Assembly: GCF_000308655.1 (NCBI RefSeq)
Contig: NZ_BAGC01000035.1
Location: forward strand, 248,001-312,000
Length of the DNA: 64,000 nucleotides
Direction: 5' to 3'
DNA from: Nocardia niigatensis NBRC 100131
Lineage (GTDB): Bacteria; Actinomycetota; Actinomycetes; Mycobacteriales; Mycobacteriaceae
Made by a program: the position numbers and the translations under genes. Under the pieces are notes generated by a model. It was not told where the DNA came from, did no database searches, and saw only the letters and a program-made list of their open reading frames with translations. Within the stretch, counting starts at the first letter, position 1. Each line of letters starts with the position of its first letter. This document shows positions 46,601-54,677 of the stretch, piece after piece.

Positions 46601-49600
46601 TCGGCGGCGTAGACGAATTCGAAGACGCGCCGGTCCTCGCCCAGGCCGGGCAGCACCCGCAGCTCCAGATCGAACTTGGCCAGGGCGATATCGAGTTCCT
46701 CGGCCTGCAGCGACAATCCGGGCAGCCGCAGCGCGGGCACCGGGGTGTCCTGCACGGTCAGCGCGACCTGCAGCAGCGGGCTCGCGCCGTAGCGGCGCCG
46801 GCCCGCGTCGGCGGACTGCACCTCCTCCACGACCCGCTCGTAGGGCACCTCGGCATGCGCCATGGCGGCCAGTTCGGTGTCGCGGTCGGCCTGCAGCAGT
46901 TCTGCGAAGCTGCGGTCGGGATCCACGTCCGAGCGCAGGATCAGCGTGTTGACGAACATGCCGACCAGCTCGTCGAGACGGGTGTCGGTGCGTCCCGCCA
47001 CCGGGGTGCCGATCACGACGTCGCGGCCGCCGGTGACCGCGCGCAACAGCACGGCCAGGGTGGAGCGCAGCACCATGAACAGGCTGACGCCGTGTGCCCG
47101 GGCGACCTCGGCGAGCTTGCGCTGCACGGCTTCCGGCACCTCGAACTGCACGGTGCCGGCCCGCTGGGTGGGTTCGGCCGGGCGGGGCCGGTCGTAGGGC
47201 AGCGGCAGTTCCCCGGGTAGGCCGGCCAGCGCGGTGCGCCAGTAGGCCAGCTGGGAGGCGGCGGCGCTCTCGGCGTCGTCCTCGGCGCCGAGAAGGTCGC
47301 GCTGCCACAGGCTGAAGTCGGCGTACTGCACCGGCAGCGGCGTCCAGGTGGGGGCGGCGCCGCCGCTGCGGGCGGTGTAGGCGACGGCCAGGTCCCGGGT
47401 GAGCGGGCTCAGCGACCACCCGTCGGCGGCGATGTGGTGCAGCGCGATGCCGAGCAGGTGGCGGCGGGTTCCGGTGCGCAGCAGTGTGATCCGCAGCGGG
47501 ATCTCCCGGGCGAGGTCGAAGCCGCGCCGGGCCAGCGAGCGCAGCGCGTGCCGTGCACCGGCCTCGTCGGTCTCGACCACCTCCGGTACCGGCAGGCACC
47601 GCGCCGTGTCCAGCACGACCTGGTAGGCGCCCTGCTCGTCCTCGGGGAACACGGTGCGCAGCACCTCGTGGCGCTCCACCACATCGGCCAGGGCGGCCCG
47701 CAACGCGCCGATATCCGGATCGCCGTCGATCCGCAGCACGAATGCGATGTTGTAAGCGCTCGATTCCGGGGAATATCTGTTGAGGAACCACAGTCGCTGC
47801 TGAGGCAGGGACAGTGGTACGCGCTCCGGGCGCGGCGTGTGCACAGCCAGCGCGACGCGCTGGGCCCGGGGCGCATCCGCCAGCCGGGCAGCCACCCCGG
47901 CCACCGTCGGCGCCTCGAAAACCTCGCGGACCGGCAGCTCCACCCCGAACTCGGCGTGTAGAGCTGCGGTCAGGCGGGTCGCCAGCAGCGAGTTGCCGCC
48001 GATGTCGAAGAAGTTGTCCTCGGCGCCGGGTGTGAGCCCGCCCAGCACGCTGCCGAAGACCAGCGCGACCTGTTGTTCCAGTTCGGTTTCCGGGGCGCGC
48101 GTGGGCGCGGCGGCCACGAACTCCGGCGCGGGCAGCGCCTTGCGGTCCAGCTTGCCGGACGGGCCGACCGGCATGGCGTCGAGCACGGTCAGTGCCGAGG
48201 GCACCATATAGCCGGGCAGCCGTCCGCGCGCGGTCTCGAGCACCGCGGCCGGGTCGAGCTCGGTGTCGGCGGTGAGATACGCGACCAGACGGGGGATTCC
48301 GCGCTCGTCGTGGTGAACCATGGTGAGCGCGAAGCCGACTCCCGGGTGCGCGGCCAGCACGGCGTCGATCTCGCGCAGTTCGATGCGGAAGCCGCGGATC
48401 TTGATCTGGTCGTCGGCCCGGCCCAGGAAGCGCAGCTGCCCGGCCTTGTCGGTGACCACGAGGTCGCCGGTGCGGTACATGCGCTCACCGCGCCGACCGT
48501 GCGGGTTGGCCGGGAAGCGTTGCGCCGTCATGCCGTGCCGGCCCAGGTAGCCGCGGGCCAGACCGGGACCGGACACGTACAGCTCGCCCGCCACGCCCGG
48601 CGGCACCGGGTGCAGGCGGCCGTCGAGCACGAACAGCCGCATACCGCGCACCGGCCCGCCGATCGGCACCGGCCGCCCCGCGAGCATGGGCCCGGTGGCG
48701 GTGGCGGCGACGGTGGCCTCGGAGGGGCCGTACATGTTGTGCATGCGCCGTGGCGGCAGACCGGGCCGGGAATCCGGTGCGGTCCACACCTCGACGAGAT
48801 CCTCGGGGCAGGCCTCGCCACCGACGATCACGGCCTCCAACTCCGGCAGGTCGTCGGCGGGCACGGTGCCCAGGGCGGCGGGGGTGACGAACGCGTGCGT
48901 CACGCGTTCCTCGCGCAGGACGCGCGCCAGTTCGGCGCCGCCGTACACGCCGGCGGGCACGACCACGATGGTGGCGCCGGCCGCGAAGCCGAGCAGCAGC
49001 TCCAGCACCGAGGCGTCGAAGCTGGGCGACGAGAAGTGCAGGGTGCGAGCCGAATCCGTGACCTTGAACAGGTGCATCTGCTCGTGCGCCAGCGAGGATA
49101 TGCCCGCGTTGGTGACGACCACGGCCTTCGGTTTGCCGGTGGAACCGGAGGTGTAGATCAGGTAGGCCGGGCTGCTGATGCGCAGCGGGTGGTGCCGGTC
49201 CACGTCGGTGACGGGGGTGTCGGGGAATTGCGCGCACTCGCGCGCCAGCTGCTCGGAGCCGAGCAGCAGCCAGTCGACGTAGCTCTTGCGGTGGCGGCCC
49301 CGATTACCGGGCCAGGTCGGCATGTCCTCGCGCAGTTCGGCATTGGTGATGCCGAGCATCGCGCCGGAGTCGGCGAGCATGTGGGCGATGCGGTCGCCCG
49401 GATAGTCCGGGTCGACGGGAACGTAGGCCGCACCGGTCTTGACCACCGACCACACCGCGAGAATGCTGTCCAGCCCGCGCGGCAGCGCGATGGCCACCAC
49501 CACCTCCGGGCCCGCGCCGTGCTCGATCAGCACCCGCGCCAGGCGGTTCGAGCGCTCGTCGAGCTCGCGGTAGGTGGTGTCGACGCCGAGGTAGCGGACC

Positions 49601-52600
49601 GCGACCGCGTCGGGCACCCGCTCGGCGGTGTCGCTGAGCAGCCGGGCCAGGCTGATGCTGGGCTCGGCGGGCGAACCCGCGAGGGGCACCAGCTTCGCGG
49701 TCTCCCGGGCGTCCAGCAGCGGCAGGTCGCCGACGGGGACGGCCGGGTCGGCGACCGCGGCGGCCAGGACGGCGCCGAAGCGCCGCGCGATGGCCTCCAC
49801 CGTGCTGCGGTCGAAAACATCGGCGGCATAGGCGAATTCGGCGGTGAACCCGGCGTCGCCCGCGGGGATGCCGACCGGTTCGTGGACGGTCAGCTGCAGA
49901 TCGAACTTGGCGACGTCGGTGGCCAGCGGCACCACGTCGGCCTCGACGCCGGGCAGGTCGACATCCAGCGCGGCGGTGCTGTCGTAGGACAGCATCACCT
50001 GGAACAGCGGGTGGCGGGCGGCGGAGCGTTCGGGGTTGACCACCTCCACGAGCCGCTCGAACGGCACGTCCGCGTTGGCGAACGCATTCAGGTCGGTCTC
50101 CCGGACCTCGGCGAGCATGCGGTCGAAGCCGGCGGCCGGATCCACCCGGGTGCGCAGCACCAGGGTGTTGACGAACATACCGACCAGCTCGTCGAGCGCC
50201 GGATCGCTGCGCCCGGCGATCGGCGTGCCGATGACGATATCGGTGGTATTGCACAGGCGTGCGAGTACCGCGGCCAGCGCGGCGTGCAGCACCATGAAGG
50301 TACTGACCCCGCGTTCGGCGGCCACGCTCGTCAGCGCGCGGCGAGTCTGCGCGGAAATGTCGAATTCGACGGCACCGCCGCCGGTGCTGCGCTGCCGCGG
50401 GCGCGGGCGGTCCAGCGGCAGGTCCAGCTGGTCGGGCAGGTCAGCGAGCGCGGCGCGCCAGAAGGCTAGCTGGCGGGCCAGGGCGCTGCCCGGGTCGGCC
50501 TCGTCGCCGAGCAGTTCCCGTTGCCACAGCGCGAAATCCGCGTACTGCACCGGCAGCGGCGTCCACCGGGGCGCCGCGCCCTGAGCGCGGGCGGCCACCG
50601 CCGTCATGATGTCGCGGCTCAGCGGGGCGATGGACCAGCCGTCGCCGCTGATGTGGTGCAGCACCACCAGGAACAGGTGGGTGCCGGGCCCGGTGGCGTA
50701 CAGCGCCACCCGGATCGGGGCCTGGCTGCGCAGATCGAAACCGTACCCGGCGAATTCGTTCGCCAGCGCGACCGCGTCGTCGCCGGTGGCGTCGATGGGA
50801 TCGAGTGTCAGCGGGATCTCCGCGGCCGGGTGCACCAGCTGGCAGGGCCCGTCGGGGGTGTCGGGGAAGGTGGTGCGCAGGCTCTCGTGCCGTTCGAGCA
50901 CGTCCACCAGTCCGGCGCGCAGGGCCGGAATGTCCAGGGGCCCGGTCAGTTTCACCGCGAACGCCATATTGTAGGCGGCCGCGTGCTCGGCGAACCGGTT
51001 GAGGATCCACAGCCGCTGCTGGGCCAGCGACAGCGGAATCTGTTGCGGCCGTGGCCCGGCCACCAGTTTCGGGGAGGCCTTCTCCGGGCGCTCGGTCGAG
51101 AGCCGGGTGGCGAGCGCGGCGACGGTGGACGTCTCGAACATGTCGCGGATGGTGAGCGAGGCGCCGAGGGCGGCGTTCACGCGCGCGACCGCGCGGGCGG
51201 CGGTCAGCGAATTGCCGCCCAGGTCGAAGAAGCTGTCCCGCACACCGAATTCGTCGGTGCCGAGCACCTCGGCGAAGATGCCGGCCAGCTGACGTTCCAT
51301 GGCGGTGCTGGGGGTCGCGTCGGGCCGGGCCGGGCGGCGGGCGCCCGCATCGGGTGCGGGCAGTGCCTTGCGGTCCACCTTGCCGTTCGCGCTCAACGGT
51401 AGTTCGTCGAGCACCATGAGGAACGCCGGCACCATGTAGCTCGGCAGGGTCCGGCGCAGCGCGCCGGCGAGCTCGGACACGTCGAGGTCGCCGACGCCGG
51501 GGGCGGCCACCACATAGCCGATGAGCTCGTCGCCGCCGCGGCCACGGCGGGCCACGCACACCGCGCGCGCGACGCGGGCGTCGGCCAGCAGGGTGGCCTC
51601 GATCTCACCGAGTTCGATGCGCAGGCCGCGCACCTTGACCTGGAAGTCGCTGCGGCCCAGGTATTCCAGGACACCGGTGGCGCGCCACCGTACCAGGTCA
51701 CCGGTGCGGTACATGCGGGTCCCGGGGGTGAACGGGTTGGCCACGAACCGGTCGGCCGTGAGCGCGCCGCGCCCCAGATAGCCGCGAGCCAGCTGCACGC
51801 CCGCCAGGTACAGCTCGCCCACGACGCCGGGGGCGACCGGCTGGAGCCGGGCATCCAGCACATAGGTCTGGGTGTTCCAGATGGGCGCGCCGATCGGGAC
51901 GGTGGTGCTGCCCGGCGTGCAGTGCCAGGCGGTGACGTCGACGGCTGCCTCGGTCGGGCCGTACAGGTTGTGCAGCTCTGGCGCGTCCGAACCGGCGCCG
52001 AGGGCGGCGTGGAATTCGGCGACGGTGGCGGCGGGCAGCGCCTCACCGGAGCAGAAGACCCGCCGCAGCCCGGTGCAGCCGCGCACGTCGGTGTCGGTGA
52101 GGAACACCGACAGCATGGACGGCACGAAATGCGCCGTGGTGACGCCCTTCTCGGCGATCACGCCGGCCAGGTAGGCGGGATCGCGGTGCCCGTCGGGGGC
52201 GGCGATGACCAGGCGGGCCCCGATCTGCAAGGGCCAGAAGAACTCCCACACCGAGACGTCGAAGGTCGCTGGGGTCTTCTGCAGCACCACGTCGGACGAG
52301 TCGAGCGGGTAGGCGTCCTGCATCCAGCGCAGCCGGTTCACGATGGCGGCGTGGGTGACCCCGACGCCCTTGGGCTTGCCGGTCGAGCCGGAGGTGAAGA
52401 TGACGTAGGCGAGGTGGTCGGCCCGCAGCGGCGTGGTCCGGTCGGCGTCGGTGACCGGGTTGCCCGGGTACCTCGACACGTCCGCGGTGTCGATGTCGAA
52501 TCGCGGTGCGGTGCTGGGCAAGTCGAGGTCGTCGCGCTCGGTGGTGAGGATGCACAGCGGCCGGGCCTGGTCGAGGACGGCCTCGATGCGGTCGGCCGGG

Positions 52601-54270
52601 TGGTCCGGGTCGATGGGCAGGTAGGCCGCGCCCGCCTTGACGATGGCGTACATGCCGACCAGCAGGTCGAGGCTGCGGCGGATCGCCAGGCCCACCGGGG
52701 TGTCTGGTCCCGCGCCGCGCGCGATGAGCTCGCGTGCGAGCCGGTTGGCGCGCTCGTCGAAGGCCGCGTAGGTGAGGGTCTCGCCCTCGTAGTCGAGCGC
52801 GACCCGGTCGGCGGAGGCGGCGGCCCGGTCGGCGAACAGCCCAGCCAGGGTGCCCTCCTGGCGGGCGACCCGGGTCGAGTTCCATCCGCCCAGGACGTTT
52901 TCGCGTTCCTGGTCGGTGAGCACCGGCATGTCCGCGACCAGTGACTCCGGGGCGGCGGTCACGAAGCGGTTCAGGTAGTCCAGCAGCCGGCCGTGGTGCG
53001 CGCTCAGCTCGGCGTCGCTGTAGAGGCGCGGGTTGGCCTCGAAATCGATGTGGATCTTGCCGCCGAGCCCGTTGTACAGGTTGATCGAGAGGTCCTCGAC
53101 CGGGCCGGTGGACAGCACATTGATGGAGCCCATCAGGCTGCCGAATTTCAACTCGCTGTGGAAGAGCATGAGGTTGACCATGGGCCCGAAGAAGCCGCGG
53201 GCATCACGGGAATAGCCGCAGTCCCTGCGGATGTCATCGCTGCGGTAGCGCTGGTGCCGCAGCGCACCGGTGATCTGCAGCTCGACCGCGCGGACCGTAT
53301 CGGCGATGGTGTAGGTGTCGGTGAACTGCACCCGGATGGGCACCACATTCGAGACCACGCCGCTGGAGCGGCGCAGCGCCACCGTGGTGCGCGCCGAGAC
53401 CGGCAGGCTGAGCACCACGTCCTGGGTGCCGGTGACGGCCCGCACGTACCCGGCCAGCGCGGCCACGAACAGCGCGGAACTGTTGGAGCCGAACGCGGTC
53501 GCGGCGGCCTCGATGGCGGCCTGCGCGTCCTCGGCGAGCACGGCGTTGGCGCTGCGGCGGCCCGCGTCGGACACCGCGGGCAGCAATCCGTTGCTGGACA
53601 GGGTGATCGGCTCGCCGGCGCCGTTGAGCTGCTGCCGCCAGTAGTCGCTGTCGGTGACGAAGCGGCTGGTCTCCCGGTAGCGGTTCTCGTCGCCGTAGAT
53701 GGTGGCCAGCGGCGTGGCCCGCGAATCCGTCGGCTCCTCGTGCTCTTCCAGGGCCGTGTAGATCTCCGCGGCCCGGCTGGTGGCGTTCATGGCGCCGTAA
53801 CCGTCGATGACGATGTGGTGACCACGGCTGTACCAGATCCAGTCCGAGTCACCGACCTGCAGCACCACATTGATGGTGAGCGGGTCCTTTTCGATGTCGA
53901 TGGGCGAGCTGGCGTGCTCGTTCATCCAGGCGAGGGCCGCGGCCCGGGGGTCGGCCTCGCCGCGCATGTCGAGGCGTCCCCAGCCGGCCCGGCGGGTGAG
54001 GTCCACCATCTGGTGTGGCACACCGTCGATCTCGAGCAGGCGCACGTGGCCGCACTCGCTCTCGCCGCCGAAGCGTTCGATGGCGTAGAGCAGGCGGCCG
54101 ACGTCCAGATCACCGTGGATCTCCACGTATTGCGCGATGGTGAGGGGGATGTCGGGCCGGATGCGCTGGGCGTACCAGAGGGCCGCCTGCGCGGGAGACA
54201 GCGCGAAGGGTTGAGCTGAGAATTCACCCGAAGAACATTGGTCGACACGGTCGGTGGCCAATGAACTCAT
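40633..54270 (-). CDS. Four-module nonribosomal peptide synthetase with thioesterase
   Basis: A 4545-residue NRPS. Order: C1(~20-460)-A1-T1(Ser ~1020)-C2-A2-T2(~2090)-C3-A3-T3(~3150)-C4-A4-T4(~4220)-TE(~4290-4545). Active motifs are intact: HHIVIDGYG, HHISGDGWS, HHIAADGWS, HHIAMDGWS; four GGNSL carrier sites; TE GWSLGG with a late His (CTHAG). There is no epimerisation or MbtH domain. Pocket residues read by eye: A1 DVWHFSLVD (the EntF serine code), A2 DALFIGMVA, A3 DAYFMGVIV, A4 DALFLGVIV (unassigned, hydrophobic). C1 resembles EntF-type acylating C domains, so the peptide is probably Ser-X-Y-Z, N-acylated. The ATG at 54270 has GGAG 7 nt upstream; the open frame reaching further upstream is Arg-rich leader. 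The ABC exporter genes follow with a 4-bp overlap. Confidence 0.95.
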   Translation of the reverse strand: MSSLATDRVDQCSSGEFSAQPFALSPAQAALWYAQRIRPDIPLTIAQYVEIHGDLDVGRLLYAIERFGGESECGHVRLLEIDGVPHQMVDLTRRAGWGRLDMRGEADPRAAALAWMNEHASSPIDIEKDPLTINVVLQVGDSDWIWYSRGHHIVIDGYGAMNATSRAAEIYTALEEHEEPTDSRATPLATIYGDENRYRETSRFVTDSDYWRQQLNGAGEPITLSSNGLLPAVSDAGRRSANAVLAEDAQAAIEAAATAFGSNSSALFVAALAGYVRAVTGTQDVVLSLPVSARTTVALRRSSGVVSNVVPIRVQFTDTYTIADTVRAVELQITGALRHQRYRSDDIRRDCGYSRDARGFFGPMVNLMLFHSELKFGSLMGSINVLSTGPVEDLSINLYNGLGGKIHIDFEANPRLYSDAELSAHHGRLLDYLNRFVTAAPESLVADMPVLTDQERENVLGGWNSTRVARQEGTLAGLFADRAAASADRVALDYEGETLTYAAFDERANRLARELIARGAGPDTPVGLAIRRSLDLLVGMYAIVKAGAAYLPIDPDHPADRIEAVLDQARPLCILTTERDDLDLPSTAPRFDIDTADVSRYPGNPVTDADRTTPLRADHLAYVIFTSGSTGKPKGVGVTHAAIVNRLRWMQDAYPLDSSDVVLQKTPATFDVSVWEFFWPLQIGARLVIAAPDGHRDPAYLAGVIAEKGVTTAHFVPSMLSVFLTDTDVRGCTGLRRVFCSGEALPAATVAEFHAALGAGSDAPELHNLYGPTEAAVDVTAWHCTPGSTTVPIGAPIWNTQTYVLDARLQPVAPGVVGELYLAGVQLARGYLGRGALTADRFVANPFTPGTRMYRTGDLVRWRATGVLEYLGRSDFQVKVRGLRIELGEIEATLLADARVARAVCVARRGRGGDELIGYVVAAPGVGDLDVSELAGALRRTLPSYMVPAFLMVLDELPLSANGKVDRKALPAPDAGARRPARPDATPSTAMERQLAGIFAEVLGTDEFGVRDSFFDLGGNSLTAARAVARVNAALGASLTIRDMFETSTVAALATRLSTERPEKASPKLVAGPRPQQIPLSLAQQRLWILNRFAEHAAAYNMAFAVKLTGPLDIPALRAGLVDVLERHESLRTTFPDTPDGPCQLVHPAAEIPLTLDPIDATGDDAVALANEFAGYGFDLRSQAPIRVALYATGPGTHLFLVVLHHISGDGWSIAPLSRDIMTAVAARAQGAAPRWTPLPVQYADFALWQRELLGDEADPGSALARQLAFWRAALADLPDQLDLPLDRPRPRQRSTGGGAVEFDISAQTRRALTSVAAERGVSTFMVLHAALAAVLARLCNTTDIVIGTPIAGRSDPALDELVGMFVNTLVLRTRVDPAAGFDRMLAEVRETDLNAFANADVPFERLVEVVNPERSAARHPLFQVMLSYDSTAALDVDLPGVEADVVPLATDVAKFDLQLTVHEPVGIPAGDAGFTAEFAYAADVFDRSTVEAIARRFGAVLAAAVADPAVPVGDLPLLDARETAKLVPLAGSPAEPSISLARLLSDTAERVPDAVAVRYLGVDTTYRELDERSNRLARVLIEHGAGPEVVVAIALPRGLDSILAVWSVVKTGAAYVPVDPDYPGDRIAHMLADSGAMLGITNAELREDMPTWPGNRGRHRKSYVDWLLLGSEQLARECAQFPDTPVTDVDRHHPLRISSPAYLIYTSGSTGKPKAVVVTNAGISSLAHEQMHLFKVTDSARTLHFSSPSFDASVLELLLGFAAGATIVVVPAGVYGGAELARVLREERVTHAFVTPAALGTVPADDLPELEAVIVGGEACPEDLVEVWTAPDSRPGLPPRRMHNMYGPSEATVAATATGPMLAGRPVPIGGPVRGMRLFVLDGRLHPVPPGVAGELYVSGPGLARGYLGRHGMTAQRFPANPHGRRGERMYRTGDLVVTDKAGQLRFLGRADDQIKIRGFRIELREIDAVLAAHPGVGFALTMVHHDERGIPRLVAYLTADTELDPAAVLETARGRLPGYMVPSALTVLDAMPVGPSGKLDRKALPAPEFVAAAPTRAPETELEQQVALVFGSVLGGLTPGAEDNFFDIGGNSLLATRLTAALHAEFGVELPVREVFEAPTVAGVAARLADAPRAQRVALAVHTPRPERVPLSLPQQRLWFLNRYSPESSAYNIAFVLRIDGDPDIGALRAALADVVERHEVLRTVFPEDEQGAYQVVLDTARCLPVPEVVETDEAGARHALRSLARRGFDLAREIPLRITLLRTGTRRHLLGIALHHIAADGWSLSPLTRDLAVAYTARSGGAAPTWTPLPVQYADFSLWQRDLLGAEDDAESAAASQLAYWRTALAGLPGELPLPYDRPRPAEPTQRAGTVQFEVPEAVQRKLAEVARAHGVSLFMVLRSTLAVLLRAVTGGRDVVIGTPVAGRTDTRLDELVGMFVNTLILRSDVDPDRSFAELLQADRDTELAAMAHAEVPYERVVEEVQSADAGRRRYGASPLLQVALTVQDTPVPALRLPGLSLQAEELDIALAKFDLELRVLPGLGEDRRVFEFVYAAELFDQSTVDTLAERLLKVFTAVTSDAQLRVRDIDARTELERDMFTPAWGPAPEPQCSLAAYFTATAHLNADQVFLRFEDTELTYLESDVYSNRLARALIQRGLGPGDRVALGLTRSVESVLTALAVTKCGAAFVPVDPNYPADRMQHMLADSGCRYGVSMTEHSERLHAAADHGVEWLLLDDTGLLEELEVLDGAPITDAERTSTLWTSDVAYVIYTSGSTGKPKGVAVTHGGLSNFADEVRERARVDRDSRTMHFASPSFDASVYDLLFAICAGATMIIVPPDVYGGDDLAELMEREQVSHTFITPAALATIDRDRWPLPHLRAVMVGGEAVGPELVARWAPGRMMFNVYGPTETTIVVTIAPLTVGEPVTIGNLVRGARALILDERLRPVPVGVPGELYIGGQGCARGYVDRFELTAARFVADPYGPEGARLYRTGDVVRWTAGGDIVYLGRSDHQVKLRGFRIELGEIDAVLTAHRAIRFAHTEVREIAGARRIVAFVLPKDLAAAPDLDQLRAHCAEHLPAHMVPSALTLLDHIPLTPVGKLDRDALPEPTAVTAGVSRDPETDTERLVAEVMAELVGTEALGADDSFFEVGGNSLLATQLVARLATATGVRLEVRTVFAAPTVAGLAAALDTGSASADLRPEPRKRTRPERIPLSAAQRRLWFLEKFNAGDQGEALGAYNVPVALRLHGELDIPALRAALHAVQDRHETLRTVFPEIDGEPCQRILEPGEAAIGLPVRTVARDEVPEEIRRITGGGFDLATTVPLRAALLRLTGSRTEHVLVLVAHHIAMDGWSLQPLAADVAAAYRAHTGRQEPEWPELPIQYADYTLWQQDVLGREDDPESVISRQLSYWRRELDGIPELLAVPADRPRPPVPTYRGGTVECRLDAFTHRELQALAAEHGVTMFMVLHAALVTLLHRLTHSDDISVGTPIAGRGHPALDRLVGMFVGTLVLRTRIDGGAAFGNLLRAVRDTDLEAFAHADVPFERLVEVLNPARSQAHHPMFQVMLSVQNQPVRVLELPAMRIEADDADPGIAKFDLQFTLTESWTPRREPDGITVSVNYAADLFEEASAQRLAQRFARLLGAAAANPATAVGDLDLLDSAEWSALAPVRGTEPNLPITFPEVFEAAANLNRKAIAVRSGSTQISYDALDRWTNRMARVLIGYGVGPETLVAMGIPRSAESVAVTVAIAKAGAAFVPVDPNYPEQRISHMLLDSGAAVGITLSTYRDKMPDGANWTVLDAPSFRQRVLATSDAPIRDAERTAPLRMHNPAYVIYTSGSTGIPKGVVVTHGGLSNFAAETAQRFDVGPDSRVLHFATPSFDAAMLDLLFALGGAATLVITPPGVVGGEELAQVFVEEGITHAFITTSALGTVDPAGVTAMRHVLVGGEALPPDLVARWASGCRKLYNVYGPTETTIVTVMSQPMSPGGQINIGGPIRGVGAAVLDARLHPAPAGVTGELHLSGAALARGYLRRPGLTAQKFVANPFGKPGERMYRTGDLVRWLERDGRARDLEYVGRTDHQVKIRGFRIELGEIDVALAKHPAVEFATTIGHRTPAGSTALVSYVKPRTGTAPTAAELTTHVAELVPNYMVPQSIMLLDRVPLSPVGKLDRKALPEPVFAAREGYRPPTNPIEAALCDAFAEVLGIEQVGADDGFFDLGGNSLLATKVVAQLRAGGIDLPVQAMFGDSTPAAIAGRLAEAKGDDGAALTAALGAVLPLRSAAESDVPPLFCVHPAIGLAWCFAGLLSHLPSDRPVYGLQAPHVSGEASHHTIAEAAEYYVAHMKSVQPQGPYHVLGWSLGGLIAHEVAVQLQEAGDEVALLGLMDSYQLSDRLLDQAVPSVASVVAEFGSDLLGGDAEIDPRLTLTEAAELLRGRSGPFAALTVEHLERLYTGYENGAVQAHGFRPRVYDGDMLFFTAADDEINRADPDRCAAAWQPYVTGAVHDQLVRCTHAGMTTPESLAVIGPVLRDQLAAIQARREGMR

Positions 54271-54373
54271 CAAAAAACTCCGTTCTGCCGCTGTAGACGC
54301 AACTCCCCGAGCCCCGAAAAAATCGATCACGGCCCGTCTCCGACGGCCGGCGATCGCGCGCACGCGCGAGCCG

Positions 54374-54394
54374 TAGGACGTGATCCACGTCCTA
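54374..54394 (-). promoter_or_regulatory. Perfect palindrome in the NRPS leader, candidate operator
   Basis: TAGGACGTG-ATC-CACGTCCTA: two 9-bp arms, perfectly complementary, 104-124 bp upstream of the NRPS start. It is isolated and not followed by a gene end, so it is not a terminator. It is a likely operator for a dimeric regulator that is not encoded in this operon. Confidence 0.55.
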
Positions 54395-54471
54395 TGATTC
54401 GGAGCATCCCGCCGACTGGATCGGTGGTGATCTCGAGTTATCCGCAACGAACAGCGTCGACGGAACGAAGA

Positions 54472-54524
54472 TTAAGTTCAGTTACCTCATAGCAAACCTC
54501 GCGAGGATCGCTTAACTCACCTAA
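54472..54524 (-). promoter_or_regulatory. Weak iron-box-like sites upstream of the NRPS
   Basis: CTCACCTAA (54516-54524) equals one half of the DmdR1/IdeR iron box (TTAGGTTAGGCTCACCTAA), but the other half is poor (11 of 19 overall). TTAAGTTCAGTTACCTCA (54472-54489) is a second imperfect dyad of similar type. This AT-rich patch lies 200-255 bp before the NRPS start. The remainder of the 54271-54677 gap holds no gene. Confidence 0.25.
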
Positions 54525-54677
54525 GGAAACCGCACGACCACAGACATATCAGAGACGCCGACCAGCTCTGGCAACGAACCGGCGAACCACTCTCGCCGAC
54601 GCGGGACGGCCCTCTCACACGTGCCCGCTGGTAATACGCCGGAAAAGTCTCCGGGATTCGAACGCGCTCGGACGATG

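Noticed and set aside
43585..47220. Very long plus-strand open frame (about 1200 codons) inside the NRPS region
   Set aside because: It is antisense to the NRPS and composed of Gly/Val/Arg-rich text. High GC removes stop codons in such shadow frames, and no domain is visible.
40633..54270. Assignment of modules 2-4 to Val, Leu, Phe or hydroxyornithine
   Set aside because: The by-eye pocket codes do not match a reference code I can recall with confidence.
54271..54447. Upstream in-frame extension of the NRPS to 54447
   Set aside because: It is Arg-rich, contains the palindrome, and the ATG at 54270 has a good ribosome-binding site and the expected NRPS N-terminus.
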